Shown here in pieces: positions 28,779 through 38,702 of a stretch of 64,000 nucleotides of DNA (position 1 is the stretch's first letter; each line of letters starts with the position of its first letter). The stretch is from the NCBI RefSeq assembly GCF_011777495.1, contig NZ_JAATJS010000002.1, positions 1-64,000 of the forward strand, read 5' to 3'. Made by a program: the position numbers and the translations under genes. This DNA is from Microvirga terricola (GTDB lineage: Bacteria > Pseudomonadota > Alphaproteobacteria > Rhizobiales > Beijerinckiaceae). Below the pieces are notes generated by a model. The model saw only the letters and a list, made by a program, of their open reading frames with translations, had not been told where the DNA came from and searched no databases.

Positions 28779-29554
28779 GTTCCCGACCCATTACTGAAGA
28801 CGACCTCAACGCCTTTGTCGACGGAAGACTCGATGTCCCCCGCCGCAAAGAGGTCATCGCCTATCTCGAGGCCCATCCGGACGTGGCGCAAAGGATCGCG
28901 CTGTACACTGAGCAGCGGGATATGCTGCGAACCGCCCTTCAGCCAATTGCCGAAGAGCCCATTCCACCTGAGCTCGATGTTTCGCGTATGATCTGGGAGC
29001 GGCGACGGCCGCGCACAATGCCACGATGGGCGGGCGTGGCCGCAGCTGTGGCTCTCATGATCATCGGAGGGGCAGGGGGCTGGATCTTGCGCGGCTTGGA
29101 TCAGCCATCCTCGGCAACTGTGCAATCACTGGCGCGGGAGGCAGCCGCGAGCTATTTCGCCTATGCTCCCGATCTGGTGCGCCCGGTCGAAATCCGCGCG
29201 GATGATAGCAAAACTCTCGCTGCCTGGACGGCCAAGCGGGTCGGTCGACCGATTGCCATTCCAGATCTTGCAGCATCCGGCTATCACTTCATGGGTGGTC
29301 GCGTCGTGCCAACCGACTACGGTCCTGCTGCCCTGTTCATGTACGACAACGACCGGGGAACACGCCTTGTCATTCTCGCGCGTCCTATCGAGGCTGCCCA
29401 AGAGCTTCCAATGTCTCCTGTCCGACAGGGCGGCGTCAATGGCTTTGCATGGGTGGGCAACGGGCTTGGCTATAGCATTGTCGGTCCGGTTCAGGCCGAG
29501 GCTCTTCGAGATATCGCTGACGACGCCCGGAGACAGGTGGGCACCCACGCCTGA
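28775..29554 (+). CDS. Membrane-anchored anti-sigma factor
   Basis: 259 residues. The N-terminal cytoplasmic part (1-80) has the anti-sigma helix pattern EDDLNAFVDGRLDVPRRKEV and HPDVAQRIALY; it lacks the His/Cys zinc motif of ZAS anti-sigmas. One membrane helix spans about 85-108 (WAGVAAAVALMIIGGAGGWI). The C-terminal periplasmic part (110-259) is a conserved domain with GYHFMGGRVVPTDYGPAALFMY and NGFAWVGNGLGYSIVG, common in this group. It presumably sequesters the sigma factor until an envelope signal. Confidence 0.88.
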   Translation: MSSRPITEDDLNAFVDGRLDVPRRKEVIAYLEAHPDVAQRIALYTEQRDMLRTALQPIAEEPIPPELDVSRMIWERRRPRTMPRWAGVAAAVALMIIGGAGGWILRGLDQPSSATVQSLAREAAASYFAYAPDLVRPVEIRADDSKTLAAWTAKRVGRPIAIPDLAASGYHFMGGRVVPTDYGPAALFMYDNDRGTRLVILARPIEAAQELPMSPVRQGGVNGFAWVGNGLGYSIVGPVQAEALRDIADDARRQVGTHA

Positions 29555-29918
29555 CCAAACCAGGAGAAGACGATCAGCGGGCCGATAAAGCCGTCCTGGC
29601 GGCGACGTCGTCCCATCCGCGACGCCGCCCCCGCGGTGCGCTCTGCAGGCCGGCGATCACTTTGGTCCGGGCACGCGCGAGCTGGTTCGGCCAGGCGATG
29701 GTGACCGTCGGCAAGTCTTTGAAACACATTATCAATCTGGCACGCAGAGAGGGGCATAGCTTACGATAGAGGTCTTTCTCCCTGCTGTCGCCCGCGCCGC
29801 TATTGTCATGTTTGGGCTATGATGCCTGAGCCTATGGTATCGGGCAGCGCAAAGGTTTATTCAGGTCGATGATCCTGCTCTGGTTCAGAGCGACATGTAA
29901 GTGAAAGACGCCCGCCCG
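29555..29918. other. Intergenic region upstream of ilvD
   Basis: 364 bp with no supported gene. A TATGAT element at 29818-29823 is a good -10 candidate about 95 nt before the ilvD start, but no convincing -35 lies 17 nt upstream. Short open frames on both strands show no recognisable protein. Confidence 0.35.
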
Positions 29919-31754
29919 ATGCCAGCTTATCGTTCAAGAACCACAACACATGGCCGTAACATGGCTGGGGCCCGCGGCCTCTGGCGTGCTACCGGGGTGA
30001 GGGATGGCGACTTTGGCAAACCTATCATTGCCGTGGTCAATTCCTTTACCCAATTCGTTCCCGGCCATGTCCATTTGAAAGACCTCGGTCAGCTTGTCGC
30101 GCGAGAGATCGAGGCGGCAGGCGGCATTGCGAAAGAGTTCAACACCATCGCAGTGGATGACGGCATCGCCATGGGGCATGACGGCATGCTCTATTCGCTG
30201 CCATCGCGTGAGATTATCGCCGACAGCGTCGAGTACATGGTCAATGCCCATTGTGCCGATGCCATGGTCTGCATCTCGAACTGCGACAAGATCACACCCG
30301 GCATGCTCAACGCGGCGATGCGGCTGAACATTCCCGCCGTCTTCGTCTCGGGCGGGCCGATGGAGGCCGGCAAGGTGGTCCTGCATGGCAAGACGCATGC
30401 GCTGGATCTCGTGGATGCCATGGTCGCTGCTGCAGATGAGAATGTCTCGGATGCCGATGTGCAGGTCATCGAGCGCTCGGCCTGCCCAACCTGCGGCTCG
30501 TGCTCGGGCATGTTCACGGCGAATTCGATGAACTGCCTGACCGAGGCTCTGGGCCTTTCGCTGCCCGGCAATGGATCGACGCTTGCCACCCATGCCGACC
30601 GCAAGCGGTTGTTCGTCGAGGCAGGCCATCTCATCGTAGACCTTGCCAAGCGCTATTATGAACAGGACGACGCTTCGGTTCTGCCGCGCAGCGTGGCGAA
30701 CAAGCGGGCTTTCGAGAATGCTATGTCGCTTGACATTGCCATGGGTGGCTCCACCAACACGGTGCTGCATATCCTTGCCGCCGCGCATGAGGGCGAGATC
30801 GACTTCACCATGGACGACATCGACGCATTGTCGCGCAAGGTGCCTTGCCTGTCGAAGGTCGCCCCAGCCAAGCAGGACGTGCATATGGAGGACGTCCATC
30901 GCGCCGGCGGCATCATGGCGATCCTTGGCCAATTGGATGCGGGTGGCCTGATCCACCGCGATACGCCGACGGTCCACACGTCCACCCTAGGTGAGGCGAT
31001 CGAACGCTGGGCCATCGACCGCACGGAAAGCGAGAGCGTGCGCACGTTCTTCAGGGCGGCTCCCGGCGGCGTTCCGACCCAGATCGCGTTCAGCCAGGAA
31101 GCTCGTTGGGACGAGCTGGATCTCGACCGCGAAAAGGGCGTGATCCGCTCGGTCCAGCATCCCTTCTCGAAGGATGGCGGCCTGGCGGTGCTCAAGGGCA
31201 ATGTCGCGCTCGACGGCTGCATCGTGAAAACCGCCGGCGTGGATGAAACCATCCTCAAGTTCACCGGCCCGGCCGTGGTGTACGAGAGCCAGGACGCCGC
31301 CGTGAAGGGCATCCTCGGCAAGGAGGTCAAGGCGGGCGACGTGGTGGTGATCCGCTACGAAGGCCCCAAAGGCGGGCCGGGCATGCAGGAGATGCTTTAC
31401 CCGACCAGCTATCTGAAATCGCGGGGCCTCGGCAAAGCCTGCGCGCTAATCACCGATGGGCGGTTCTCGGGCGGCACTTCGGGGCTTTCCATCGGCCATG
31501 TCTCGCCCGAGGCGGCACAGGGCGGAGCGATCGGTCTGGTGCGCAACGGCGACATCATCGAAATCGACATTCCCAATCGGACGATCAATCTTGCGATCTC
31601 CGATGAGGAGCTGGCGGCCCGCCGCGCCGAACAGGATAAGCTCGGCTGGAAGCCCGCAGCCCCGCGCGAGCGCAACGTGACCACGGCGCTGAAGGCCTAT
31701 GCCGCCTTTGCCGCTTCCGCCGACAAGGGGGCGGTCCGCATCCTGCCGGAATGA
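29919..31754 (+). CDS. ilvD: Dihydroxy-acid dehydratase
   Basis: Converts 2,3-dihydroxy-isovalerate and -methylvalerate to the 2-keto acids in valine, isoleucine and leucine synthesis. 611 residues from ATG 29919, the usual long bacterial form; the frame extends 18 bp upstream to a GTG. Iron-sulfur ligands are seen in [12 protein letters not shown] and [35 protein letters not shown] and [20 protein letters not shown] are characteristic. It stands alone, with long gaps on both sides. Confidence 0.96.
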   Translation: MPAYRSRTTTHGRNMAGARGLWRATGVRDGDFGKPIIAVVNSFTQFVPGHVHLKDLGQLVAREIEAAGGIAKEFNTIAVDDGIAMGHDGMLYSLPSREIIADSVEYMVNAHCADAMVCISNCDKITPGMLNAAMRLNIPAVFVSGGPMEAGKVVLHGKTHALDLVDAMVAAADENVSDADVQVIERSACPTCGSCSGMFTANSMNCLTEALGLSLPGNGSTLATHADRKRLFVEAGHLIVDLAKRYYEQDDASVLPRSVANKRAFENAMSLDIAMGGSTNTVLHILAAAHEGEIDFTMDDIDALSRKVPCLSKVAPAKQDVHMEDVHRAGGIMAILGQLDAGGLIHRDTPTVHTSTLGEAIERWAIDRTESESVRTFFRAAPGGVPTQIAFSQEARWDELDLDREKGVIRSVQHPFSKDGGLAVLKGNVALDGCIVKTAGVDETILKFTGPAVVYESQDAAVKGILGKEVKAGDVVVIRYEGPKGGPGMQEMLYPTSYLKSRGLGKACALITDGRFSGGTSGLSIGHVSPEAAQGGAIGLVRNGDIIEIDIPNRTINLAISDEELAARRAEQDKLGWKPAAPRERNVTTALKAYAAFAASADKGAVRILPE

Positions 31755-32654
31755 TCTGGCCCGATTGCGGAGCCCGGCTGACGAGCTCCGCCGCAGGCCA
31801 GCTTGCATGACCTCTCGCGTCCTGCGCGGGGTGCTGACAAGCTGGCCAGACCTCCTCCTCAGGCTAGTCGCTGTGAGAGGCGGGAGCCACGGGAGTGGGG
31901 GGCGTCAGTAATCTCCCATCGGATTCGCCGCCACAGGCGCTCGTCGGGATTTTCGGTTCCGGTGATCCGGATCGAGCATCTGTCTCCGGAACAGCTAAGG
32001 GCCTATGCGTCACCGACAACAAGCTCGTCCTCAATGCGAGCCGCCGGCAATCGGGAGCCTAGGGCGATGCTCTTGCGTGAGCCGCGCACTTTTCCAGGTC
32101 GATGAGATGGCTGCCCGTCTCCGGGATTGAGAAGAGCGAGGAGGGCCGCCCAATCAGCCGGGCTGCTCGGCCGGACATTGGCGAAGTGCTGCCGAAGAGT
32201 TGGTCTCCGGCTCGATTACTAGATCTTCGACGACATCCACGTTCGCGCAACCACCGTAGTAGCGACGATGCGAACCGTTCCGGGATTTCCGGGGCTCCAT
32301 GTTGCCGACTGGAATGGTCGCAAATAGTTTGACGAAGCCACTGCGCGACACCTCCATGCCAGGAGTCGGTGTTACTGTGCCTCGTGGAGTGTCTATAAAA
32401 GTGACGCCAATTCAAAGTATGGTGACATCGAAGGGCACTAGCTTGCTTTAGTTGACCACGCCCAGAAGGGAGAACAGCGTATATTAGCCCTTCGAGGGTC
32501 TGGATAAAGCTGCCGCAATGCGTGCGTTCCTCTTTTTGACCGAATACAAGAAGAATTATAGTGCCATGACTGAGCTGGATGGCCCTCGAAAGTTCGCTTT
32601 GGACCGAAATAGGTTGGGCGGTTTCACGAAGTGTCTTATTCGCCTCATGGAACA
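31755..32654. other. Long intergenic region between ilvD and paaX
   Basis: About 900 bp, unusually long for this window. Open frames on both strands are short or low-complexity and resemble no family I know, and codon use looks non-coding. An A/T-richer part (32390-32640) probably holds the paaX promoter. An ilvD-proximal inverted repeat is present: CTGGCC at 31757-31762 pairs loosely with GGCCAG near 31842. Nothing else can be supported. Confidence 0.4.
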
Positions 32655-33551
32655 ATGGGTACGAACTTGACCAGTCTGTCTGACGCGCAGGCTCTAGTGA
32701 CGCAGATCGTGGACAACATGATATTGCGCGCTGGGAGCTTCATTGTGACGATCTACGGCGATGTTGTTGAGCCACGGGGCGGCCGTGTGTGGATCGGCAA
32801 TATAATTGAAACCTGCTCCAGCGTCGGGATCAGTGAGACGCTTGTCAGGACCGCCGTGTCCCGTCTTGTTTCGGCACAGCAGCTCGTGGGCGAACGCGGA
32901 GGGCGGCGCAGCTACTATCGGCTGACTCCGGCAGCGCAGCGTGAATTCCTACAGGCGGCACGGATCCTTTTTGAGCCAGAAGAGTCCCGTGGCTGGTCCT
33001 TCGTTTGGCTCTCGCCTACACAAAGCGAGGGCGTCTCCGGAAAACTGGAGGCCGCTGGTTTCGCAAAACTGTCGGGCCAGTGGCTGGTTGGTCCGTCCGC
33101 CCGGCTACCAAGTGAAAGCGCAGCAGTTGTCTTCGAGGCAGCCGGTGCTGCTGCTTCCGAGGCGCTTCGGGAGTTTGCTGCCGCCCATTGGGACCTGGGT
33201 GCCCATGAGGCTGCTTACAGTCGTTTCCTGGCGCTTTTCAGCCCTGTGGAGCACCTGCTCTCGGATGGCCTTCGCGTCTCGCCCGATCAATCGCTACAAC
33301 TCAGACTCCTGCTGGTTCATCAATTCCGGCATGTCGCACTGCGTGATCCTGGCCTGCCCCGTGAGGCGCTTCCAACAAACTGGATTGGGCACAGGGCCAG
33401 GGAATTGTTCGTGCGCCTTTACATCGCCCTTTCGCCTCTAGCCGACTCCCATGTCGCAAGCCGCTTTGTCGCGGAAGAAGGGCCGCTGTCCCCTGAAACT
33501 CCCGCCACGGCGCGAAGAGCGGCCAGACTGGAGCATTCTCTCCGCGGATGA
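32655..33551 (+). CDS. paaX: Phenylacetic acid degradation operon repressor PaaX
   Basis: Repressor that senses phenylacetyl-CoA, 298 residues from ATG 32655 (an in-frame GTG at 32631 is equally possible; neither has a strong ribosome site). The N-terminal winged helix has LRAGSFIVTIYGDVVEPRGG and ETLVRTAVSRLVSAQQLVGE; the middle part RGWSFVWLSP and the C-terminal region with VHQFRHVALRDPGLPREALP are conserved in PaaX. It reads toward the paaJ operon and is separated from it by 165 bp containing a promoter. Confidence 0.92.
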   Translation: MGTNLTSLSDAQALVTQIVDNMILRAGSFIVTIYGDVVEPRGGRVWIGNIIETCSSVGISETLVRTAVSRLVSAQQLVGERGGRRSYYRLTPAAQREFLQAARILFEPEESRGWSFVWLSPTQSEGVSGKLEAAGFAKLSGQWLVGPSARLPSESAAVVFEAAGAAASEALREFAAAHWDLGAHEAAYSRFLALFSPVEHLLSDGLRVSPDQSLQLRLLLVHQFRHVALRDPGLPREALPTNWIGHRARELFVRLYIALSPLADSHVASRFVAEEGPLSPETPATARRAARLEHSLRG

Positions 33552-33622
33552 GCATAACGGCCCATTTAAGGCGTTTTGAACCGTTGGGTTCGGAAATGTC
33601 ACAAAAATTCACATGATTGCGC

Positions 33623-33667
33623 TTGAACTGTGATGTTTTATTTGTTATAGACTGACCGACCGGTCGA
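33623..33667 (+). promoter_or_regulatory. Promoter of the paaJABCDE operon with PaaR-type operator
   Basis: TTGAAC (33623-33628), 17-nt spacer and TATAGA (33646-33651) make a good sigma-70 promoter. Immediately after it, CGACCGGTCG (33657-33666) is a perfect palindrome within ACCGACCGGTCG, the type of operator recognised by TetR regulators such as PaaR of beta-proteobacteria. It would overlap the start point, so the TetR gene at 41685 likely represses here. A second copy lies before paaN. Confidence 0.7.
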
Positions 33668-33716
33668 TTAATAAAAATGCGCGGCGATGATCGCTCTTAC
33701 GACACGGGAGGAAAGA

Positions 33717-34922
33717 ATGGCCGAAGCGTTCATTTGCGACGCTGTCAGGACCCCTATCGGACGATATGGCGGTGCTCTCGCCTCAGTGCGGGCAGATGAT
33801 CTCGCGGCATTGCCCCTTGCGGCGCTGATGAATCGCAGTCCCCAAGTCGAATGGAGCAGGGTCGACGATCTCATCTATGGCTGTGCCAATCAGGCCGGCG
33901 AGGACAACCGCAACGTTGGCCGCATGGCGATTTTGCTGTCCGGGTTGCCGATCTCGGTCCCCGGCACGACGGTGAACCGCCTGTGTGGTTCCGGTATGGA
34001 TGCGGCCGGCATGGCAGCACGGGCGATCCGTTCCGGCGATTGCGACATGGTCATTGCTGGCGGTGTCGAGAGCATGACGCGGGCACCTTTCGTTATGCCC
34101 AAGGCGGACAGCGCCTTCTCTCGCTCGAGCGCGGTCTATGACACGACGATCGGCTGGCGCTTCGCGAACCCCAAGATCAAGGACGTGTACGGTGCGCACT
34201 CCATGCCGGAGACCGCGGACAACGTAGCCGCCGATTTCAGGGTCGCCCGGGCCGATCAGGATGCCTTTGCGGCGCGCAGCCAGGCCCGTTGGGCGGCTGC
34301 CCAGGAGGCGGGCATCTTTGCCAACGAAATTGTGCCCGTTCGGATTGCACAAAAGAAAGGCGAGTCCATCATCTTCGATCGTGACGAGCATCCGCGTCCC
34401 GACACGACAGTCGAGCAACTCGCGAAGCTCAAGGGCGTCAATGGACCCGACCTGACGGTCACTGCCGGCAATGCGTCGGGTGTGAACGATGGGGCCGCCG
34501 CGATGGTGATCGCGTCCGAGGTGAGCGCGCGGCAGCAGGGTCTCACCCCCAAGGCCCGCATCGTGGCCATGGCTGCCGCCGGCGTAGAGCCGCGGATCAT
34601 GGGGGTGGGGCCGACTCCTGCCGTTCGAAAGGTCCTGGCCCGTGCCGGGCTCACCCTGGACAAGATGGACGTGATCGAACTGAATGAAGCATTCGCGGCC
34701 CAGGCTCTGGCGGTTTTGCGCGATCTTGGGTTGCCCGACGATGCGGCCCATGTGAACCCCAATGGCGGCGCGATCGCGCTTGGTCATCCTCTCGGAATGA
34801 GCGGCGCCCGCCTCGTGACCACAGCCATGTACCAATTGCACCGGCAGGGCGGCCGCTACGCGCTTTGCACGATGTGCATCGGTGTTGGTCAGGGAATTGC
34901 CCTGATCCTTGAACGCGTTTGA
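33717..34922 (+). CDS. paaJ: 3-oxoadipyl-CoA/3-oxo-5,6-dehydrosuberyl-CoA thiolase
   Basis: Thiolytic cleavage in the lower phenylacetate pathway giving acetyl-CoA and succinyl-CoA. 401 residues from ATG 33717 with GGGAGGAAAG upstream. Thiolase residues: catalytic Cys in [11 protein letters not shown], His in [19 protein letters not shown], Cys in [10 protein letters not shown]. It could equally be called PcaF; the paa context decides. Its stop region overlaps a possible TTG start of paaA. Confidence 0.94.
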   Translation: MAEAFICDAVRTPIGRYGGALASVRADDLAALPLAALMNRSPQVEWSRVDDLIYGCANQAGEDNRNVGRMAILLSGLPISVPGTTVNRLCGSGMDAAGMAARAIRSGDCDMVIAGGVESMTRAPFVMPKADSAFSRSSAVYDTTIGWRFANPKIKDVYGAHSMPETADNVAADFRVARADQDAFAARSQARWAAAQEAGIFANEIVPVRIAQKKGESIIFDRDEHPRPDTTVEQLAKLKGVNGPDLTVTAGNASGVNDGAAAMVIASEVSARQQGLTPKARIVAMAAAGVEPRIMGVGPTPAVRKVLARAGLTLDKMDVIELNEAFAAQALAVLRDLGLPDDAAHVNPNGGAIALGHPLGMSGARLVTTAMYQLHRQGGRYALCTMCIGVGQGIALILERV

Positions 34923-34939
34923 ACCGAAGGCACGCCGCT

Positions 34940-35944
34940 ATGTATGCTCAGATGGTCAAGACCGATAGCGATCGCTTAAAGAGCCTAGACGAGATGACGC
35001 CCGAGGAGCGCGAGTTCCAGGAACGGATCGGGCGCGGCGAGAAGATCGAGCCCAAGGAGTGGATGCCGGAGGGATACCGTAAGACTCTCATCCGCCAGAT
35101 CGGGCAGCATGCCCATTCGGAAATCGTCGGTCAGCTCCCCGAAGGCAATTGGATCACTCGCGCTCCGACGCTCGAACGCAAGGCCATTCTACTGGCCAAG
35201 GTCCAGGACGAAGCTGGTCATGGTCTCTATCTCTATAGCGCGGTTGAAACGCTGGGCGTGAGCCGTGACGAGCTGCTCGCTATGCTCCACTCGGGCAAGA
35301 TGAAGTACTCCTCAATCTTCAACTATCCGACACTTAACTGGGCCGATATCGGAGCGGTGGGCTGGCTCGTCGACGGCGCCGCGATCATGAATCAAGTCCA
35401 GCTGCAGAAGACATCGTACGGCCCTTACAGTCGGGCGATGATCCGTATCTGCAAGGAGGAGAGCTTCCATCAGCGCCAGGGCTACGACATCATGATGAAG
35501 ATGGCCTTCGGCAATCCGGCCCAGAAGGCCATGGCCCAGGATGCTCTCAGCCGGTTCTGGTATCCGTCGCTGATGATGTTCGGTCCCTCGGACAAGGACT
35601 CCGTTCACTCCGCGCAATCCATGGCCTGGAAAATCAAGATCAACACGAATGACGAGCTCCGCCAGAAGTTCGTCGACCAGACCGTCCCGCAGGCCAAATA
35701 TCTCGGCCTGACGATTCCCGACGAGAACCTCAAGTGGAACGAGGATAAGGGCGGCTACGACTTCTCCGAGCCCGACTGGTCGGAATTCTTCGATGTGATC
35801 GCCGGTAACGGCCCCTGTAACCGCGAGCGCATGAATGCCCGGGTCAAGGCCTGGGAGGACGGCGCATGGTTCCGCGATGGCCTTGTGGCTCATGCCGAGA
35901 AGACGGCGAGTCGTCGGGCAGCAGCCGGTATTGCCGCCGAGTAA
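34940..35944 (+). CDS. paaA: Phenylacetyl-CoA 1,2-epoxidase, catalytic subunit
   Basis: Diiron oxygenase subunit that epoxidises phenylacetyl-CoA. 334 residues from ATG 34940. Ligand motifs: Glu61 in [15 protein letters not shown], Glu91-x-x-His94 in [13 protein letters not shown] and the second ExxH in [33 protein letters not shown] is nearly invariant in the family. Forms the core complex with PaaC, with electrons from PaaE. Confidence 0.96.
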   Translation: MYAQMVKTDSDRLKSLDEMTPEEREFQERIGRGEKIEPKEWMPEGYRKTLIRQIGQHAHSEIVGQLPEGNWITRAPTLERKAILLAKVQDEAGHGLYLYSAVETLGVSRDELLAMLHSGKMKYSSIFNYPTLNWADIGAVGWLVDGAAIMNQVQLQKTSYGPYSRAMIRICKEESFHQRQGYDIMMKMAFGNPAQKAMAQDALSRFWYPSLMMFGPSDKDSVHSAQSMAWKIKINTNDELRQKFVDQTVPQAKYLGLTIPDENLKWNEDKGGYDFSEPDWSEFFDVIAGNGPCNRERMNARVKAWEDGAWFRDGLVAHAEKTASRRAAAGIAAE

Positions 35945-35999
35945 GATATCCCCGGCGCCGGAATGTCCCGTCGCCTTCCTCAATCTGGGAGAATGATCC

Positions 36000-36284
36000 G
36001 TGTCTAGCGAATGGCCTCTCTGGGAAGTGTTCATCCGCGGCCAGCACGGCCTCAACCATCGCCACGTTGGCAGCCTGCATGCTCCCGACGCTGAGATGGC
36101 GATCAAGCATGCCCGCGACGTCTACACTCGTCGCAACGAAGGTGTGAGCATCTGGGTGGTGAAGTCAAACGACATCACTGCGTCGAGCCCTTCGAACAAG
36201 GGACCTCTGTTCGAGCCATCTAACTCCAAGGTTTATCGACACCCCACATTCTACGACATTCCGGAAGAAGTGGGGCACATGTGA
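36000..36284 (+). CDS. paaB: Phenylacetyl-CoA 1,2-epoxidase, subunit B
   Basis: Small subunit (94 residues) that bridges PaaAC dimers. Begins at a GTG with GGGAGAA upstream; WPLWEVFIRGQHGLNHRHVG and ARDVYTRRNEGVSIWVV are diagnostic. The last bases overlap the start of paaC. Confidence 0.95.
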   Translation: MSSEWPLWEVFIRGQHGLNHRHVGSLHAPDAEMAIKHARDVYTRRNEGVSIWVVKSNDITASSPSNKGPLFEPSNSKVYRHPTFYDIPEEVGHM

Positions 36285-37051
36285 TGGCTACGAGTGTCAA
36301 TCCATCTTTCCTTCTCGAGTTTCTCCTCCGCACAGGCGACAACGCTCTGATCCTTGGCCACCGTGTCTCGCAGTGGTGTGGCCACTCCCCTGTGCTGGAA
36401 GAGGATATTGCTCTGGCCAACACGGCGCTCGACCTCATAGGTGAGACGCAGCTCTGGCTGGGGCTTGCCGGTGAAGTTGAGGGTAAGGGCCGGACTGCCG
36501 ATAGCCTGGCCTATCTGCGTGACGCTGCCGAGTTCCGAAACGTGCTGTTGGTTGAGCGACCCAACGGCGATTTCGGCCAGACGCTGATGCGCCAGTTCTT
36601 GTTCGATGTCTGGCACTTCGAACTGCTCACCGCCCTGCAGGAATCCAGCAACGCTCGTATCGCCGAGATCTCGGCCAAGGTCCTAAAGGAAGTTTCATAC
36701 CACCTCGAACGGTCTGCCGACCTGATCATTCGCTTGGGGGATGGCTCCGCCGAAAGCCACCGCCACATGCAAAGTGCGCTGGATGATCTTTGGGCATACA
36801 CGGGCGAATTGTTCCTCACCGACGTGGGCGATGATGCACTTGCCGAGGCGGGCATTGCTCCCGCGCCAGCGAGCCTGAAGCCGAAGTGGGAGGCGACCGT
36901 CTCGCGCGTGCTGGGGGAGGCGACACTCAGGCGGCCGACAGACAACTACATCCACAAGGGCGGCAAGCGCGGCGTACACACCGAGCATCTCGGGTACATC
37001 CTGGCCGAGATGCAGTTCTTACAGCGCGCTTATCCTGGCGCGATTTGGTGA
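36284..37051 (+). CDS. paaC: Phenylacetyl-CoA 1,2-epoxidase, structural subunit C
   Basis: Ferritin-like partner of PaaA without its own active diiron site, 255 residues. ATG 36284 overlaps the paaB stop; a GTG one codon earlier is possible. RTGDNALILGHRVSQWCGHSP, FLFDVWHFELL and KEVSYHLERSADLIIRLGDG are typical. 7 bp separate it from paaD. Confidence 0.95.
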   Translation: MATSVNPSFLLEFLLRTGDNALILGHRVSQWCGHSPVLEEDIALANTALDLIGETQLWLGLAGEVEGKGRTADSLAYLRDAAEFRNVLLVERPNGDFGQTLMRQFLFDVWHFELLTALQESSNARIAEISAKVLKEVSYHLERSADLIIRLGDGSAESHRHMQSALDDLWAYTGELFLTDVGDDALAEAGIAPAPASLKPKWEATVSRVLGEATLRRPTDNYIHKGGKRGVHTEHLGYILAEMQFLQRAYPGAIW

Positions 37052-37058
37052 GAAGGCC

Positions 37059-37583
37059 ATGGGCAGCCTCGCTCAGTTCTCGATCGAACAGGTCTGGCAT
37101 TGGCTGTCAGAGGTTCCGGATCCCGAGATCCCGGTGATCTCCCTCGCCGATCTCGGCATCGTCCGGGACATCGCTTGGGACCACGATACTCTCGTCGTCA
37201 CGGTAACGCCGACTTACACCGGTTGCCCCGCCACCACCGTCATCAATCTGGACATCGAGCGCGCGCTTCGCGAGCGCGGTGTCGAGAAGATTCGGCTGGA
37301 GCGTCGGCTGGCTCCCCCCTGGACCACCGACTGGATCAGCCGCGAGGGTCGGGAGAAACTCCGCGTCTATGGCATAGCTCCGCCCGTTGATGGAACAGCA
37401 GCGGACGGCCGCCTCATGGCACGGGTCAACAGCCTGTCCGGCGCCTCGAACTTGCGGATTTCCTGCCCGCGCTGCGGATCCATCCACACGGAGAAGGTCA
37501 GTCAGTTCGGATCGACACCCTGCAAGGCGAGCTATCGCTGCGGGGACTGCCTTGAACCCTTCGATTATTTCAAATGCATCTAA
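37059..37583 (+). CDS. paaD: PaaD, iron-sulfur assembly-type protein for the epoxidase
   Basis: 174 residues. The N-terminal MIP18/DUF59 domain (VPDPEIPVISLADLGIVRDI and PTYTGCPATTVI) is followed by a C-terminal zinc-ribbon-like region, ISCPRCGSIHTEK ... CKASYRCGDC. PaaD is needed for epoxidase activity, probably through cofactor maturation. Its place between paaC and paaE is canonical. Confidence 0.94.
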   Translation: MGSLAQFSIEQVWHWLSEVPDPEIPVISLADLGIVRDIAWDHDTLVVTVTPTYTGCPATTVINLDIERALRERGVEKIRLERRLAPPWTTDWISREGREKLRVYGIAPPVDGTAADGRLMARVNSLSGASNLRISCPRCGSIHTEKVSQFGSTPCKASYRCGDCLEPFDYFKCI

Positions 37584-37603
37584 TGATGCGGGAGTGACGT
37601 CAC

Positions 37604-38680
37604 ATGGCACGTTTTCATCCCTTGAAGGTCACCGACGTTCGTCGTGAAACACGCGACGCGGTTGTGGTTACGCTTAAGCCGCGCGATGAGGACGGTGCTC
37701 TGTTCGATTTCGTCCAGGGACAGTACCTGACTTTCCGTCGCGACTTCGATGGAGTCGAACTGCGGCGCTCCTACTCGATCTGCTCGGGTAAGGACGAGGG
37801 CCTCATCCGCGTCGGCATCAAGCGGGTCGATGGCGGCGCGTTCTCGACCTGGGCGAATGAGAACCTCCAGCCTGGCGAATTGCTGGAGGCTATGCCGCCT
37901 ATGGGATCCTTCCATACCCCGATCGATCCCGACGCCGCAAAGCACTATCTCGGTTTTGCAGGCGGTAGCGGCATCACGCCTCTTCTCTCCATCATCAAGA
38001 CTGTCCTGGCGCGCGAACCGAAATCGCGGTTCACGCTCGTCTACGCGAACCGGCAGATCTCATCGATCATGTTCCGCGAAGAACTGGAGGATGCGAAGAA
38101 CGTCTATCTCGGACGTCTCTCCGTTCTTCACGTCCTTGAGAGCGAGAGCCAGGAGATCGACCTCTTCACCGGACGCGTTGATGGCGAGAAGTGCAAGGCG
38201 ATCTTCCAGAACTGGATCGACCTGCCATCCATCGATACAGCTTTCATCTGCGGACCCGAACCCATGATGTTGGCGATCGCCGCCTCGCTGCGCGAGCATG
38301 GGCTTGGCGACGGCCAGATCAAGTTCGAGCTCTTCGCGTCCAGCCAGCCTGGCCGCGCCAATGCCCGCAAGCCTGGTGTCGAAGCTTCGTCTGTGGGGGC
38401 AGCCTGCGAAGCGACGGTCACCCTCGACGGTGCTACGCGCAGCTTCACGATGCCCAAGCAGGGGCAGAGTCTGCTCGATGCCGCACTCGAAAACAAACTC
38501 GACGCCCCTTATGCCTGCAAGGCCGGCGTATGTTCGACGTGCCGCGCCAAAGTTCTGGACGGCGAAGTGGAGATGGTCACGAACCACGCTCTCGAGGACT
38601 ACGAGGTCCGGCAGGGCTATATCCTGACCTGCCAGTGCTTCCCGCTGACGGACAAAGTCACCGTCAGCTACGATCAGTGA
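37604..38680 (+). CDS. paaE: Phenylacetyl-CoA epoxidase reductase
   Basis: Passes electrons from NADPH to the PaaA diiron centre. 358 residues: FAD domain (about 1-105; LRRSYSICSG), NAD(P) domain (about 110-230; LGFAGGSGITPLLSI and ICGPEPMM), and a C-terminal plant-type 2Fe-2S domain (about 265-358) with cysteines in YACKAGVCSTCRAK and LTCQC. 20 bp after paaD. Confidence 0.95.
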   Translation: MARFHPLKVTDVRRETRDAVVVTLKPRDEDGALFDFVQGQYLTFRRDFDGVELRRSYSICSGKDEGLIRVGIKRVDGGAFSTWANENLQPGELLEAMPPMGSFHTPIDPDAAKHYLGFAGGSGITPLLSIIKTVLAREPKSRFTLVYANRQISSIMFREELEDAKNVYLGRLSVLHVLESESQEIDLFTGRVDGEKCKAIFQNWIDLPSIDTAFICGPEPMMLAIAASLREHGLGDGQIKFELFASSQPGRANARKPGVEASSVGAACEATVTLDGATRSFTMPKQGQSLLDAALENKLDAPYACKAGVCSTCRAKVLDGEVEMVTNHALEDYEVRQGYILTCQCFPLTDKVTVSYDQ

Positions 38681-38702
38681 TCCACAGAGCGGGGAGAACA
38701 GC

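Noticed and set aside
29491-29757. 88-codon minus-strand frame between anti-sigma gene and ilvD
   Set aside because: It overlaps the anti-sigma 3' end, is Arg-rich and shows no family pattern.
32059-32655. 198-codon minus-strand frame before paaX
   Set aside because: Composition is odd, there is no ribosome site and no recognisable domain.
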